Source of the DNA: Streptomyces sp. LX-29
Lineage (GTDB): Bacteria; Actinomycetota; Actinomycetes; Streptomycetales; Streptomycetaceae
Length of the DNA: 64,000 nt
NCBI RefSeq assembly: GCF_029541745.1
Contig: NZ_CP089746.1
Coordinates: 3,348,001-3,412,000, forward strand
Reading direction: 5' to 3'
The notes under the pieces were generated by a model. That model did not search any database, had not been told where the DNA came from, and saw only the letters and a list, made by a program, of their open reading frames with translations. The position numbers and the translations under genes are program-made. Shown piece after piece: positions 55,911-64,000 of the stretch. Each line of letters starts with the position of its first letter. Within the stretch, counting starts at the first letter, position 1.

Positions 55911-56993
55911 ATGGCCAACGTCATAGAGATCGCCGGGCTGCCTCCGGAGCGGATCGTGTTCAGCCCCTCGCCGCTCGCCGAGCTGGGCGCAGCGCTGCAT
56001 GCGTTGGCGGAGCCGGGGCACCATCCGGGGCTGCACGCGTGGGTCACGGCGACGACGGCGTGTCTGAAGCCGGAGCTGGCCGACCGGCTGCACGAGGCGG
56101 ACTTCCTGTGGCGGTCCACGCGTTCGGATCTGCTGCTGCCCGCGACGCCGGGCGCCACGCTCGCGGAGGACCTGGACGCTTTGGACCGGATCGAGGACGA
56201 GGCGTTCGTGGCCGCGGCGTTCGAGATCAGCTGTTCGGCGTCGTACACCCGCTGCACGCCGTCGCCGCTGGTGGACGCCGAACAGCGGGCCCGTACCCGG
56301 GAGCAGGCCGCGGCGCGCGGGCCGCGGCAGGCGGCGTTCGTGGACCGGATGCTGGAGGACCCGGAGGGGCTGCGGGTATGGCTGCGGCGCCTGTTCGAGG
56401 ACTGTGAGCAGGCGTTCTTCGGGGACACCTGGCAGCGGGTGCGGGTACAGCTGGCGGCCGACGCCCGACACAAGGCGGAGCTGTTGCGGCACAAGGGGCT
56501 GGCGGGGGCACTGGCCGCGACCTCGGCGGCGCTGAGCCTGGACGAGGAGAACGGCCGCATCCTGGTCGACAAGCTCGCGGCGGGGCACACCACGGCCTCC
56601 GGCGAGGGCATCACCTTCATCCCGACGGCCTTCGGCTGGCCCCATCTGCTGGTGGTGCACGCCCCCGGCTGGCGCCCCGTGGTGCAGTACCCGGTGGCCT
56701 CGCCGGAACTGCCCGCGCCGGCCGCGGCACGGCTGGTGCAGGCGCGGCTGGAGGCGCTCGCGCACCCGATGCGGATGCGGCTGTGCCGTTCGATGGCACG
56801 CGGCGCGCACACCACGGGCGAGCTCGCGGAGGCGTACGGGATCAGCGCGCCGGAGGTGTCGCGCCATGTCGCGGTGCTGAAGAAGGCGGGGCTGGTGCGG
56901 GCCCGGCGGCGCGGCCGGTATGTGCTGCACGAGCTGGACCTGTCGGTGGTGACGCGGCTGGGCAGCGACTTCCTGGAGAGCGTGCTGCGCTGA
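55911..56993 (+). CDS. DUF5937/ArsR-family transcriptional regulator
   Basis: A 360-aa regulator. The large N-terminal DUF5937 region (about 1-270) opens with IEIAGLPPERIVFSPSPLAE and is helical. The C-terminal ArsR winged helix (about 280-350) contains RLEALAHPMRMRLCRSMARG, HTTGELAEAYGISAPEVSRH and the wing RARRRGRYVLHEL. No metal-binding Cys motif is seen, so the signal is probably not a metal. GAGG precedes ATG 55911. It is divergent from a small hypothetical gene. Confidence 0.88.
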   Translation: MANVIEIAGLPPERIVFSPSPLAELGAALHALAEPGHHPGLHAWVTATTACLKPELADRLHEADFLWRSTRSDLLLPATPGATLAEDLDALDRIEDEAFVAAAFEISCSASYTRCTPSPLVDAEQRARTREQAAARGPRQAAFVDRMLEDPEGLRVWLRRLFEDCEQAFFGDTWQRVRVQLAADARHKAELLRHKGLAGALAATSAALSLDEENGRILVDKLAAGHTTASGEGITFIPTAFGWPHLLVVHAPGWRPVVQYPVASPELPAPAAARLVQARLEALAHPMRMRLCRSMARGAHTTGELAEAYGISAPEVSRHVAVLKKAGLVRARRRGRYVLHELDLSVVTRLGSDFLESVLR

Positions 56994-57060
56994 GCACGCC
57001 CTTCAGGTGGCGGTCGGCGTCAGCCGACGTCGGGGAAACGGCAGGTCGGTGACGTCGCGA

Positions 57061-57765
57061 CTAGCCGGGGAGGCCGCCGCCCCCGGCCCGGACCAGTCCG
57101 GTCTCGTAGGCGAGCACCACCACCTGCACCCGGTCGCGCAGCTCCAGCTTGGTGAGGATGCGGCCCACATGGGTCTTCACGGTGGCCTCGGAGAGCACCA
57201 GCCGGGTGGCGATCTCACCGTTCGACAGTCCCTGGGCGACCAGCAGCATCACCTCGCGCTCCCGCGCGGTCAGCCGCTCCAGCTGCGTCCCGCCCGCGTT
57301 CCCCCCGCCGCCGACGCCGGCGGAGCCGCCGGTGCTGGGCAGCATCGGCGCGAAGCGGTCCAGCAGCCGCCGGGTGGTGCTGGGCGCCACGACCGCGTCG
57401 CCGCTGTGCACCGCGCGGATCGCGGCCAGCAGCTCGCCCGGCGGCACGTCCTTGAGCATGAAGCCGCTGGCCCCCGCCTTGAGCGCGGAGAACGCGTACT
57501 CGTCGAGGTCGAAGGTGGTGAGGATCAGCACCTTCGGCGCGCCCTCGGCCGCGCAGATGCGGCGGGTGGCCTCCACCCCGTCCAGCCGCGGCATGCGGAT
57601 GTCCATGAGGATCACGTCGACGGCGGAGCCGCGCAGCACCTCGATGGCCTCCGCGCCGTCCCCCGCCTCGGCGACGACCTCCATATCGGGCTGGGCGGCC
57701 AGCACCATGCGGAAACCGGTACGGAGAAGCACCTGGTCGTCGACGAGCATCACACGGATCGCCAT
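57061..57765 (-). CDS. NarL/FixJ-type response regulator
   Basis: A 234-aa regulator. The receiver has VMLVDDQVLLRTGF, the phospho-Asp in VILMDIRMPRLDG and the Lys in FMLKDVPPG. A Gly-rich linker joins the LuxR HTH (LTAREREVMLLVAQGLSNGE, then SEATVKTHVGRILTKLEL). GGAAAGGGATC precedes ATG 57765. It follows the histidine kinase gene by 137 bp on the same strand; the gap contains repeated GGGTCGGT. Targets are unknown. Confidence 0.92.
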   Translation of the reverse strand: MAIRVMLVDDQVLLRTGFRMVLAAQPDMEVVAEAGDGAEAIEVLRGSAVDVILMDIRMPRLDGVEATRRICAAEGAPKVLILTTFDLDEYAFSALKAGASGFMLKDVPPGELLAAIRAVHSGDAVVAPSTTRRLLDRFAPMLPSTGGSAGVGGGGNAGGTQLERLTAREREVMLLVAQGLSNGEIATRLVLSEATVKTHVGRILTKLELRDRVQVVVLAYETGLVRAGGGGLPG

Positions 57766-57902
57766 CGGATCCCTTTCCTGTGCCTGTTGCCTGTTGCCTG
57801 CTGAGGGACTTCGGGAAGTCTGCTGCGTTCGCTGGGTCTGCGGGGTCGGTCGGGTCGGTGGGGTCGGTGGGTCTGCGTCGCGGGCTCGCCGCCGGGGAAG
57901 CG

Positions 57903-59099
57903 TCAGCGGGCCGGCTTGAGCGGCAGCAGCACGCTGATGCGGAAGCCTCCACCAGGGCGCGGCCCCGCGTCCAGCGTTCCGCCGACCATGCCGACCCGCT
58001 CCCGCATACCGATCAGCCCGTGCCCCTGGCCGTCGGCGCCGCCCTCCTCGTACATCTCGCGCCGCGCGCCCCGGCCGTCGTCCTCGACCAGCAGCCCCAG
58101 GCCGTCGTCGAAGTACGTGATGCGGACGCTGGCGCCGACGTCCGGGCCGCCGTGCTTGCGGGTGTTGGTGAGCGCCTCCTGCACGATGCGGTAGGCGGTC
58201 AGCTCCACGCCGCTGGGCAGCGGGCGCGGACTGCCCTCGACCTTGAAGTCGACCGGCAGTCCGGCGCCGCGCACCTGCTCGATGAGGTCGTCGATCTGCT
58301 GGACATCGGGCTGCGGGACGTAGTCGTTGCTGTCGTCCGGCTCGCCGGTGCGCAGCACCCCCAGCAGCCGGCGCATCTCGGCGAGCGCCTGCCGGCCGGT
58401 ACCGGAGATCGTCTCCAGGGCCTGCTTGGCCTGGTCGGGGGCGTTGTCGAGGACATAGGCGGCGCCGTCGGCCTGGACCACCATCACCGACACGTTGTGC
58501 GCGACCACGTCGTGCAGCTCGCGGGCTATCCGGGCCCGCTCGGCCTGGACGGCCATCTTCGAGCGCTCCTCGCGCTCCCTCTCCAGCCGGGTGGCGCGCT
58601 CCTCCAGCTGGGCGTAGTAGGCGCGGCGGGTGCGGATGGAGTCGCCGAGCACCCAGGCGAGCACGAAGGGGATGGTGATGAAGACCAGGACGACGGTCGT
58701 CTGCCAGGCGCTGTACCTCTCCTCCGGCCAGCGCAGGCCCGAGATGGCGGGGGCGATCAGTCCGGCGCCGAGGGCGAAGCGGGAGGCCCAGCGGGCGCCG
58801 TCGGCCGCGACGGTGTAGATGATCACCAGCATGGCGAAGTCGGCCGGGTTGCTCGGCACGTCGCACGCCAGCTGAGCCAGCCCGCAGGCGGTGACCAGCA
58901 CCAGCATCTTCTCGGGGGCTCGGCGGCGCAGGGCTATGGCGGTGGACAGCGCCATCGAGATCGGCACGGCCGCGATCCGGGCCGACGAGCTGATGTCGGC
59001 TTGGGCCACCCACAGCGCGGCCAGCCCGAGCAGGAGGAGAGCCCAGAAGCTGTCCACCCTGGTCGGGTGCCTGCGGAGGAAGTCATAGAGGCGCTGCAC
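57903..59099 (-). CDS. Sensor histidine kinase (HisKA_3 type)
   Basis: A 398-aa membrane kinase. Four or five N-terminal helices (about 20-150) form a compact membrane sensor. A coiled linker (YAQLEERATRLEREREERSK) leads to HisKA_3 with the phospho-His in RARIARELHDVVAHNVSVMV, and HATPase with QEALTNTRKHGG and GHGLIGMRERVGMVGG. I chose GTG 59099 because TACGCT lies 7 nt before it (leaderless); ATG 59132 would add 11 residues. Partner of the downstream NarL-type regulator. Confidence 0.9.
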   Translation of the reverse strand: MQRLYDFLRRHPTRVDSFWALLLLGLAALWVAQADISSSARIAAVPISMALSTAIALRRRAPEKMLVLVTACGLAQLACDVPSNPADFAMLVIIYTVAADGARWASRFALGAGLIAPAISGLRWPEERYSAWQTTVVLVFITIPFVLAWVLGDSIRTRRAYYAQLEERATRLEREREERSKMAVQAERARIARELHDVVAHNVSVMVVQADGAAYVLDNAPDQAKQALETISGTGRQALAEMRRLLGVLRTGEPDDSNDYVPQPDVQQIDDLIEQVRGAGLPVDFKVEGSPRPLPSGVELTAYRIVQEALTNTRKHGGPDVGASVRITYFDDGLGLLVEDDGRGARREMYEEGGADGQGHGLIGMRERVGMVGGTLDAGPRPGGGFRISVLLPLKPAR

Positions 59100-59208
59100 G
59101 TCACCCAGCGTAGGCACGCCTGATAGGTGCATGGGTCAGCCGGACGATCGATCCCTGCTACCGGGGCCTACTCCCCAAGGTGGACGCCGGAACGCATAGC
59201 GTGAACGG

Positions 59209-60414
59209 GTGGCGAGTCAGTGGCGTGAAGACAGTGGTGGCAGCGACGACGGTGGCGGGCGTGGCGGTCCGTGGCGCGGCTGGCGCGCGGCCACGGAGGA
59301 GGCGCTGTACGGACCCGCGGGGTTCTTCCGAAGGCCCGAGGGCCCGGCGGGACACTTCCGCACCTCCGTGCACGCCTCACCCCTGTTCGCACGGGCGGTC
59401 GCGGAGCTGCTGGTCCGGGTCGACGCGGCGCTTGACCACCCGGACGAGCTGGCCCTGGTCGACGTGGGCGCGGGCCGCGGCGAGCTGCTGACGGGGGTCC
59501 TGGCGGCGCTGGAAGGGACGGCGGAGCCGAGTGCGGCGCGCGCGGACCTGGCCGGGCGGCTGCGGGCCTGCGCGGTGGAGCGGGCCGACCGCCCGGCGGG
59601 GCTCGACCCCCGTATCGCCTGGCGGAGCGAGCCGCCGGCCGCCGTGCGCGGCCTGCTGTTCGCGAACGAGTGGCTGGACAACGTCCCGGTGGACGTCGTG
59701 GAGACCGATGCGCACGGGGTGCCCCGCCAGGTGCTGGTCGCCCCGGACGGGACCGAGCGGCTGGGCGCCCCGGTCGCCGGCGCGGACGCCCGCTGGCTGG
59801 CCCGTTGGTGGCCGCTGCCCGGCGCCGAACCCGGACTGCGCCCCGAACCCGGACCGCGCCCCGAACCCGGACCGCGTGCCGAACCCGGACTGCGCGCCGA
59901 GATCGGCCACCCGCGCGACGCCGCCTGGGCCGGGGCCGTGGGCGCCCTGACCGCCGGCCTCGCCGTCGCGGTGGACTACGCGCACGAGCTGGCGGCCCGA
60001 CCGCCCTTCGGCACCCTCACCGGCTTCCGCGACGGCCGGGAGGTCCACCCCGTGCCGGACGGCGGCTGCGACCTCACCGCCCATGTGGCGCTGGACGCCT
60101 GTGCGGCGGCGGCCGAGGCTGCGGGGGCCGGGCCGGCCGCATGGTGGAGCCAGCGGGACGCGCTGCGGGCGCTGGGCGTCAGCGCCCGACGACCGCCGCT
60201 GACCCTGGCGTCGAGCGACCCGGCGGCCTACCTCCGGGCGCTGTCCGCGACCGGTGAGGCCGCGGAGCTGACCGACCCGTCGGGTCTGGGCGCGTTCACC
60301 TGGCTGCTCCAGCCGGTGGGGAGCGCCTGCGCGCGGGTGCTGCCGCCCGACGGCCGGATCGGGGACGGCGGCGGTGCGGGAGCGGCCCCGGGACGGCAGG
60401 GGCACCCCGGCTGA
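59209..60414 (+). CDS. MidA/NDUFAF7-like SAM-dependent methyltransferase
   Basis: A 401-aa class I methyltransferase of the COG1565 (MidA/NDUFAF7) family. SAM motif I is [15 protein letters not shown]. The family-specific [15 protein letters not shown] and [13 protein letters not shown] are clear, and [20 protein letters not shown] matches in style. In mitochondria NDUFAF7 dimethylates an arginine of NDUFS2, the NuoD homologue, and here the next gene is nuoD2. A repeat of 6-residue units ([12 protein letters not shown] and variants, about 206-228) is inserted in the middle. GTG 59209 has TAGCGT 6 nt upstream, so it is likely leaderless. Confidence 0.85.
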   Translation: MASQWREDSGGSDDGGGRGGPWRGWRAATEEALYGPAGFFRRPEGPAGHFRTSVHASPLFARAVAELLVRVDAALDHPDELALVDVGAGRGELLTGVLAALEGTAEPSAARADLAGRLRACAVERADRPAGLDPRIAWRSEPPAAVRGLLFANEWLDNVPVDVVETDAHGVPRQVLVAPDGTERLGAPVAGADARWLARWWPLPGAEPGLRPEPGPRPEPGPRAEPGLRAEIGHPRDAAWAGAVGALTAGLAVAVDYAHELAARPPFGTLTGFRDGREVHPVPDGGCDLTAHVALDACAAAAEAAGAGPAAWWSQRDALRALGVSARRPPLTLASSDPAAYLRALSATGEAAELTDPSGLGAFTWLLQPVGSACARVLPPDGRIGDGGGAGAAPGRQGHPG

Positions 60415-60526
60415 GCGGCGCCCGGCCGACCACGGAACCCACCCCCTCGGGCACGGACCGTAGGCCCCGCCCCCGCGGCCCCCGTGCGGAGGAAGGGCCT
60501 CCGGAGCAAGCTGACAGACTGTGTCC

Positions 60527-61669
60527 ATGACGGAGACGACAGTCGGCATCGGCGGCGCCGCGGAGAGCACCGACATGGTGCTGAACATCGGGCCGCAGCA
60601 CCCGTCCACCCACGGTGTGCTGCGCCTCCGCCTGGTGCTGGACGGGGAGCGCATCCAGCACGCCGAGCCGGTGATCGGCTATATGCACCGCGGCGCCGAG
60701 AAGCTGTTCGAGGCGCGCGACTACCGCCAGATCATCATGCTCGCCAACCGCCACGACTGGCTGTCGGCCTTCTCCAACGAGCTGGGCGTGGTGCTGGCCG
60801 TGGAGCGGATGCTGGGCATGGAGGTGCCCGAGCGCGCGGTGTGGACCCGCACCCTGCTCGCCGAGCTGAACCGGATGCTGAACCACCTGATGTTCCTCGG
60901 CTCGTACCCGCTGGAGCTGGGCGGCATCACGCCGATCTTCCACGCCTTCCACGAGCGGGAGCACCTCCAGCACGTCATGGAGGAGATCTCCGGCGGCCGC
61001 ATGCACTACATGTTCAACCGGGTCGGCGGGCTCAAGGAGGACCTGCCCGCGGGCTGGCTGGGTCGGGCGCGGCAGTCGGTGGCCGAGGTGCGGTCGCGGA
61101 TGGACGTGTACGACCGGCTGGTCCTCGGCAACGAGATCTTCCGCGGCCGTACGCGCGGCGTCGGCGTCCTGAGCCGCGAGGCGGTGCACGCGTACGGGGT
61201 GAGCGGGCCGATCGCCCGCGCCTCGGGGGTCGACTTCGATCTGCGGCGGGACGAACCGTACCTGGCGTACGGGGAGCTGCAGGACGCCCTCACGGTGGTG
61301 GTGCGCGAGGAGGGCGACTGCCTGGCCCGCTTCGAGTGCCTGCTGGAGCAGACCCACAACTCGCTCGACCTGGCCAACGCCTGCCTGGACCGGCTCGCGG
61401 AGCTGCCGCCCGGGCCGATCAACCAGCGGCTGCCGAAGGTGCTCAAGGCGCCCGAGGGCCACACCTATGCCTGGACGGAGAACCCGCTCGGCCTCAACGG
61501 GTACTACCTCGTCTCGAAGGGCGAGAAGACCCCGTACCGGCTCAAGCTGCGCTCCGCGTCGTACAACAACATCCAGGCGCTCACCGAGATGCTGCCGGGC
61601 ACCCTGGTCGCGGACATGGTGGCGATCCTCGGCTCGATGTTCTTCGTCGTCGGCGACATCGACAAGTAG
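60527..61669 (+). CDS. nuoD2: Stand-alone NADH-quinone oxidoreductase subunit D homologue
   Basis: A 380-aa homologue of the 49-kDa/NuoD subunit, which forms the quinone site of complex I on the cytoplasmic side. [15 protein letters not shown] carries the conserved quinone-site His29. [10 protein letters not shown] holds Arg55, which aligns with NDUFS2 Arg85. RHDWLS has Trp78 where the quinone-site Tyr (NDUFS2 Tyr108) is expected. No other nuo genes lie nearby; the full operon must be elsewhere. The start is ATG 60527 with CAGACT 6 nt upstream. It follows the methyltransferase by 112 bp. Confidence 0.92.
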   Translation: MTETTVGIGGAAESTDMVLNIGPQHPSTHGVLRLRLVLDGERIQHAEPVIGYMHRGAEKLFEARDYRQIIMLANRHDWLSAFSNELGVVLAVERMLGMEVPERAVWTRTLLAELNRMLNHLMFLGSYPLELGGITPIFHAFHEREHLQHVMEEISGGRMHYMFNRVGGLKEDLPAGWLGRARQSVAEVRSRMDVYDRLVLGNEIFRGRTRGVGVLSREAVHAYGVSGPIARASGVDFDLRRDEPYLAYGELQDALTVVVREEGDCLARFECLLEQTHNSLDLANACLDRLAELPPGPINQRLPKVLKAPEGHTYAWTENPLGLNGYYLVSKGEKTPYRLKLRSASYNNIQALTEMLPGTLVADMVAILGSMFFVVGDIDK

Positions 61670-61721
61670 TCCATGCCGTCGTCGGCGTCGCCGACGCGAA
61701 GGCGTGCCCGCCGTGGGCGCG

Positions 61722-63089
61722 CTACGAGATCGCGCTGCGCAGCTGCGCGACGTCGATCTGCTCGGTCTCGTCGTGGGCGGTCAGGTCGATGATCTCGTCC
61801 GCGTCCCGACGGTCCTCGGCCTGCGCGGCGGCCTCGGCCTCGGCAACCGCCAGCGCCTCCGCGCCGACCACATCGGCCAGGTCCTCCTCGGCCGCCGCCC
61901 CGGCCGGTTCGGCCGCCGCTACGGACTCGGCAGCCGCCTTGGCCTGCGGACCCTGCTTCTGGTTTCCGAAGAAGTCGAAGCCGCCCTCGACCCGAGAGGC
62001 CGTCCGGCGGGCCGCGGCGTACGGCACCACCGCAGAGGCCACCGTACGGGCGTGCGCCCGCGTCGGCCGCTCCTCGTCGTCGGGCTCGGGCGCCGGCCGC
62101 GCGGCGGACGCCGGCTCCGCCGCCGCCGACTCACTGTCCTCGCTCTCCACGCCCGCCGCAGGCTCGACGGCCGCCGTCGACGGCTCGGTCCCGGCCTCCG
62201 CCACGAGCTCCGCCGCCTCGACGGGCTCGGCGGACTCGACGAGCTCGGCAGACTCGACAAGCTCCGCCGGCTCGACGGGCTCCGCCGACTTGATGAGCTC
62301 GACGGGCTCGACCGACTCGACGGGCTCCGCGGACTCGACGAGCTCGACCGACTCCGCCGGCTCCGCCGCGTCGACCGACCGCGCCGACGCCGCCGCGTCG
62401 GTCAGCTCCCGCGCACCCGCCGAATCCAGCGGACGCGCGGGCTCCGGCAGCAGAGGCTGCTCCGCCCGCTCGACGACCCACTCCTGCTCCTCCAACCGGC
62501 GCAGGGCCGCGTCGGCGCGCCGATAGAGCTCCGCGCTCAGCACAGCACTCGACAGGAGGTCGGCGACACGCTCGGCAGCATCGATGTCATCGACGCCGAC
62601 GCTGCCGTCGAGGTCGTCCGGGTCGGCGTCGTCGGTCACGCCCAGGGCCAGCTGGCGACGGCCCTCCAGCGCGCGGGCGCGCTCGGTCTCCGCGGTGGCA
62701 TAGCGGCGCAGCAGCTCGGCGTGCTCGTTGCGCAGCCGGGCCAGCTCGGCCCGTTTGGCGCGCAACTTGCCGTTGAGGGCGGCACGCGCCTCGCGCGCCT
62801 CCTCGACGTCCGCCTCCAGCTCCGCCATGCGCTCTTCGGCCCGCCACTCCTCACGCGCCCGCGCCTTCGCCAGCTCGGCGACCCGCTTACCGGCGGCGCG
62901 GTCCCACCGGCGCAGCAGGACCGCGCCGACGACCGCGGCCGCGCTCGCGGCCGCGGCGAGCCCACGTACCACCGTCACCTCACCGGCCAGCCAGGCACCG
63001 GCGGCGCAGGCTATGGAAGCGGCTGCGACCGACGTCGGGGGAAGAAGCCTGTGCAGGGGTGGGGCTTGGCGGTGGCGTCCACGTGGCAT
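61722..63089 (-). CDS. Membrane protein with coiled coil and Ser-Ala-Glu-Pro-Val repeats
   Basis: A 455-aa protein. A basic N-terminus precedes two transmembrane helices (about 18-60: SVAAASIACAAGAWLAGEV and LAAAASAAAVVGAVLLRRW). A long charged coiled coil follows (about 65-140, AREEWRAEERMAELEADVEE). Then comes an acidic region of short repeats (SAEPVE, SVEPVE, PAELVE, about 285-330) and a disordered end. No enzyme motif. ATG 63089 has TAAGTT 7 nt upstream. It is convergent with nuoD2. Perhaps a scaffold at the membrane; not known. Confidence 0.78.
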   Translation of the reverse strand: MPRGRHRQAPPLHRLLPPTSVAAASIACAAGAWLAGEVTVVRGLAAAASAAAVVGAVLLRRWDRAAGKRVAELAKARAREEWRAEERMAELEADVEEAREARAALNGKLRAKRAELARLRNEHAELLRRYATAETERARALEGRRQLALGVTDDADPDDLDGSVGVDDIDAAERVADLLSSAVLSAELYRRADAALRRLEEQEWVVERAEQPLLPEPARPLDSAGARELTDAAASARSVDAAEPAESVELVESAEPVESVEPVELIKSAEPVEPAELVESAELVESAEPVEAAELVAEAGTEPSTAAVEPAAGVESEDSESAAAEPASAARPAPEPDDEERPTRAHARTVASAVVPYAAARRTASRVEGGFDFFGNQKQGPQAKAAAESVAAAEPAGAAAEEDLADVVGAEALAVAEAEAAAQAEDRRDADEIIDLTAHDETEQIDVAQLRSAIS

Positions 63090-63183
63090 GGCCTGAAACT
63101 TACCGTGCGTAGGGTCGCCTTGGGGGCTCGCCCCGCCAAACTCCTCGGTGAAATTCGCGATTCTCTCGGCGATTAGCGTGTGG

Positions 63184-64000
63184 CTAGTTCTGCAACAGCC
63201 CCTTGTCCTTGAGGTACTCCTCCGCGACATCGTCCGGCTTGAGCCGCTCGGAGTCCACCTTCTTGTTGAGTTCGGCGAGATCCGCGGTGGTCAGGGTTCT
63301 CGTGACCTTGTCCAGTGCGTCCTCGATGTCCTTCGCCCCGGCGGACTTCGCATTCACCACCGGCAGCACGTTGTCCGCGTTCTGCAGATGTTTGTCGTCT
63401 TCAAGTACGACGAGGCCGAACTGGGCCAGCGTGGCGTCGGTGGTGATCGTCAGCAGCATCTGGTCCTTTCCGTCCTTGACCGCCTGCTTGGCCTGGGTGC
63501 TGTTGACGTCCAGCGGGTCGATGCCGGTGATGTCGATGCCGTAGGTCTTCTCCAGGCCCGGCTGGCAGAACGGTCGCCTCGGGCATTCGTCGCCCGCCGC
63601 GAGCCTGATCTTCTGCTTGGATTTCCCCAAGTCGGAGAGGGTTTTGAGGTTGTGCTCCGCGGCGAAGTCCTCGCTCACCGCGAAGGCGTTCTGGTCGACC
63701 GCCTTGCCCGGCTCCAGGACCTTGAGCCCACGCTCCCCGGCGAGCTTCCTGAGCGCCTTCACGGTGGCCTCGGGATCGGAGGAGGCGACGGGCTCGGCGT
63801 CCGGTCCGTTCTCCTTCTGGTTGAGGAATTCCGCGAGCGTGGCCGCGTACTCCGGAACGACGTCGATCTGCCCCTTCTCCAGGGCCGGCGCATACAGCTC
63901 GCGGGCGTCGACGGTCTTGATGGAGACCTCGTACCCGGCGTCCTCCAAAGCCGCCGCGTACATCTCGGCGAGGATCTTGGACTCGGTGAAGGAGGCGGAG
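63184..64000 (-). CDS. Glycine-betaine/choline-type ABC substrate-binding protein, 5' partial
   Basis: The gene runs off the window at 64000, so the signal peptide is missing. The visible 272 residues form an OpuAC-type binding protein: SASFTESKILAEMYAAALED, QIDVVPEYAATLAEFLNQKE, VLEPGKAVDQNAFAVSEDFA and FGLVVLEDDKHLQNADNVLP. It should deliver a quaternary amine such as glycine betaine or choline to an ABC importer for osmoprotection, probably encoded just beyond the window. The stop is at 63184-63186. Confidence 0.9.
   Translation of the reverse strand, partial: SASFTESKILAEMYAAALEDAGYEVSIKTVDARELYAPALEKGQIDVVPEYAATLAEFLNQKENGPDAEPVASSDPEATVKALRKLAGERGLKVLEPGKAVDQNAFAVSEDFAAEHNLKTLSDLGKSKQKIRLAAGDECPRRPFCQPGLEKTYGIDITGIDPLDVNSTQAKQAVKDGKDQMLLTITTDATLAQFGLVVLEDDKHLQNADNVLPVVNAKSAGAKDIEDALDKVTRTLTTADLAELNKKVDSERLKPDDVAEEYLKDKGLLQN

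Overview
The window is a chromosomal segment of a Streptomyces species. Base composition is very GC-rich, GTG starts are frequent, and many proteins carry Ala/Gly/Pro-rich tails. The gene order (trpS1, proC, ilvD, radA-disA, mutY, sigE-cseABC, clpC, lsr2, coaX-nadC-nadB-panC, nuoD2) matches what I remember of the S. coelicolor SCO3334-SCO3393 region. This is core, vertically inherited DNA. I see no insertion sequence, prophage, CRISPR array, tRNA or rRNA, and the species cannot be named from the sequence. Layout, 1-17.5 kb: an auxiliary tryptophanyl-tRNA synthetase behind a Trp-codon attenuator; a GlxA-type regulator divergent from a cysteine hydrolase; proC; a small secreted or membrane protein; a SulP anion transporter; an ECF41-type sigma factor with its FAD oxidoreductase partner; and three tandem Hanks-type kinases, two of which have an external beta-propeller. 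A short GntR regulator and a headless XRE-regulator remnant follow. 17.5-36.4 kb: ilvD; a TetR regulator and a sugar-phosphate isomerase; a Ppx/GppA phosphatase; a membrane protein that joins sigma-like, zinc-anti-sigma-like and BACON regions; radA-disA (DNA repair and c-di-AMP); a PAP2 phosphatase; a two-component pair; and mutY. 36.4-49 kb: the cell-envelope stress operon sigE-cseA-cseB-cseC, preceded by a 13-bp tandem array and by TGTGACA-type repeats phased at 11 bp; a secreted M23 peptidase; clpC with a ClgR-type box; lsr2; an N-acetyltransferase; and a BlaI-like repressor. 49-64 kb: a tightly overlapping minus-strand operon (DUF2520 protein, panC, nadB, nadC, coaX) for pantothenate/CoA and NAD; an ArsR/DUF5937 regulator; a second two-component pair; a MidA/NDUFAF7-type methyltransferase beside a stand-alone nuoD2; a coiled-coil membrane protein; and the 3' part of a glycine-betaine-type binding protein. 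Three themes stand out. First, intergenic DNA is unusually rich in short tandem and direct repeats (units of 10, 10-11, 13, 15, 24, 41, 105, 171 and 265 bp). Second, about a dozen genes look leaderless, with a TANNNT-like hexamer 6-8 nt before the start codon. Third, several regulatory circuits can be read directly from the DNA: the trpS1 attenuator, the ECF41 promoter, a CseB-like direct-repeat site and a ClgR box. The best candidate for a poorly described system is the methyltransferase-NuoD2 pair. NuoD2 keeps the arginine that NDUFAF7 methylates in mitochondria but replaces the quinone-site tyrosine with tryptophan.
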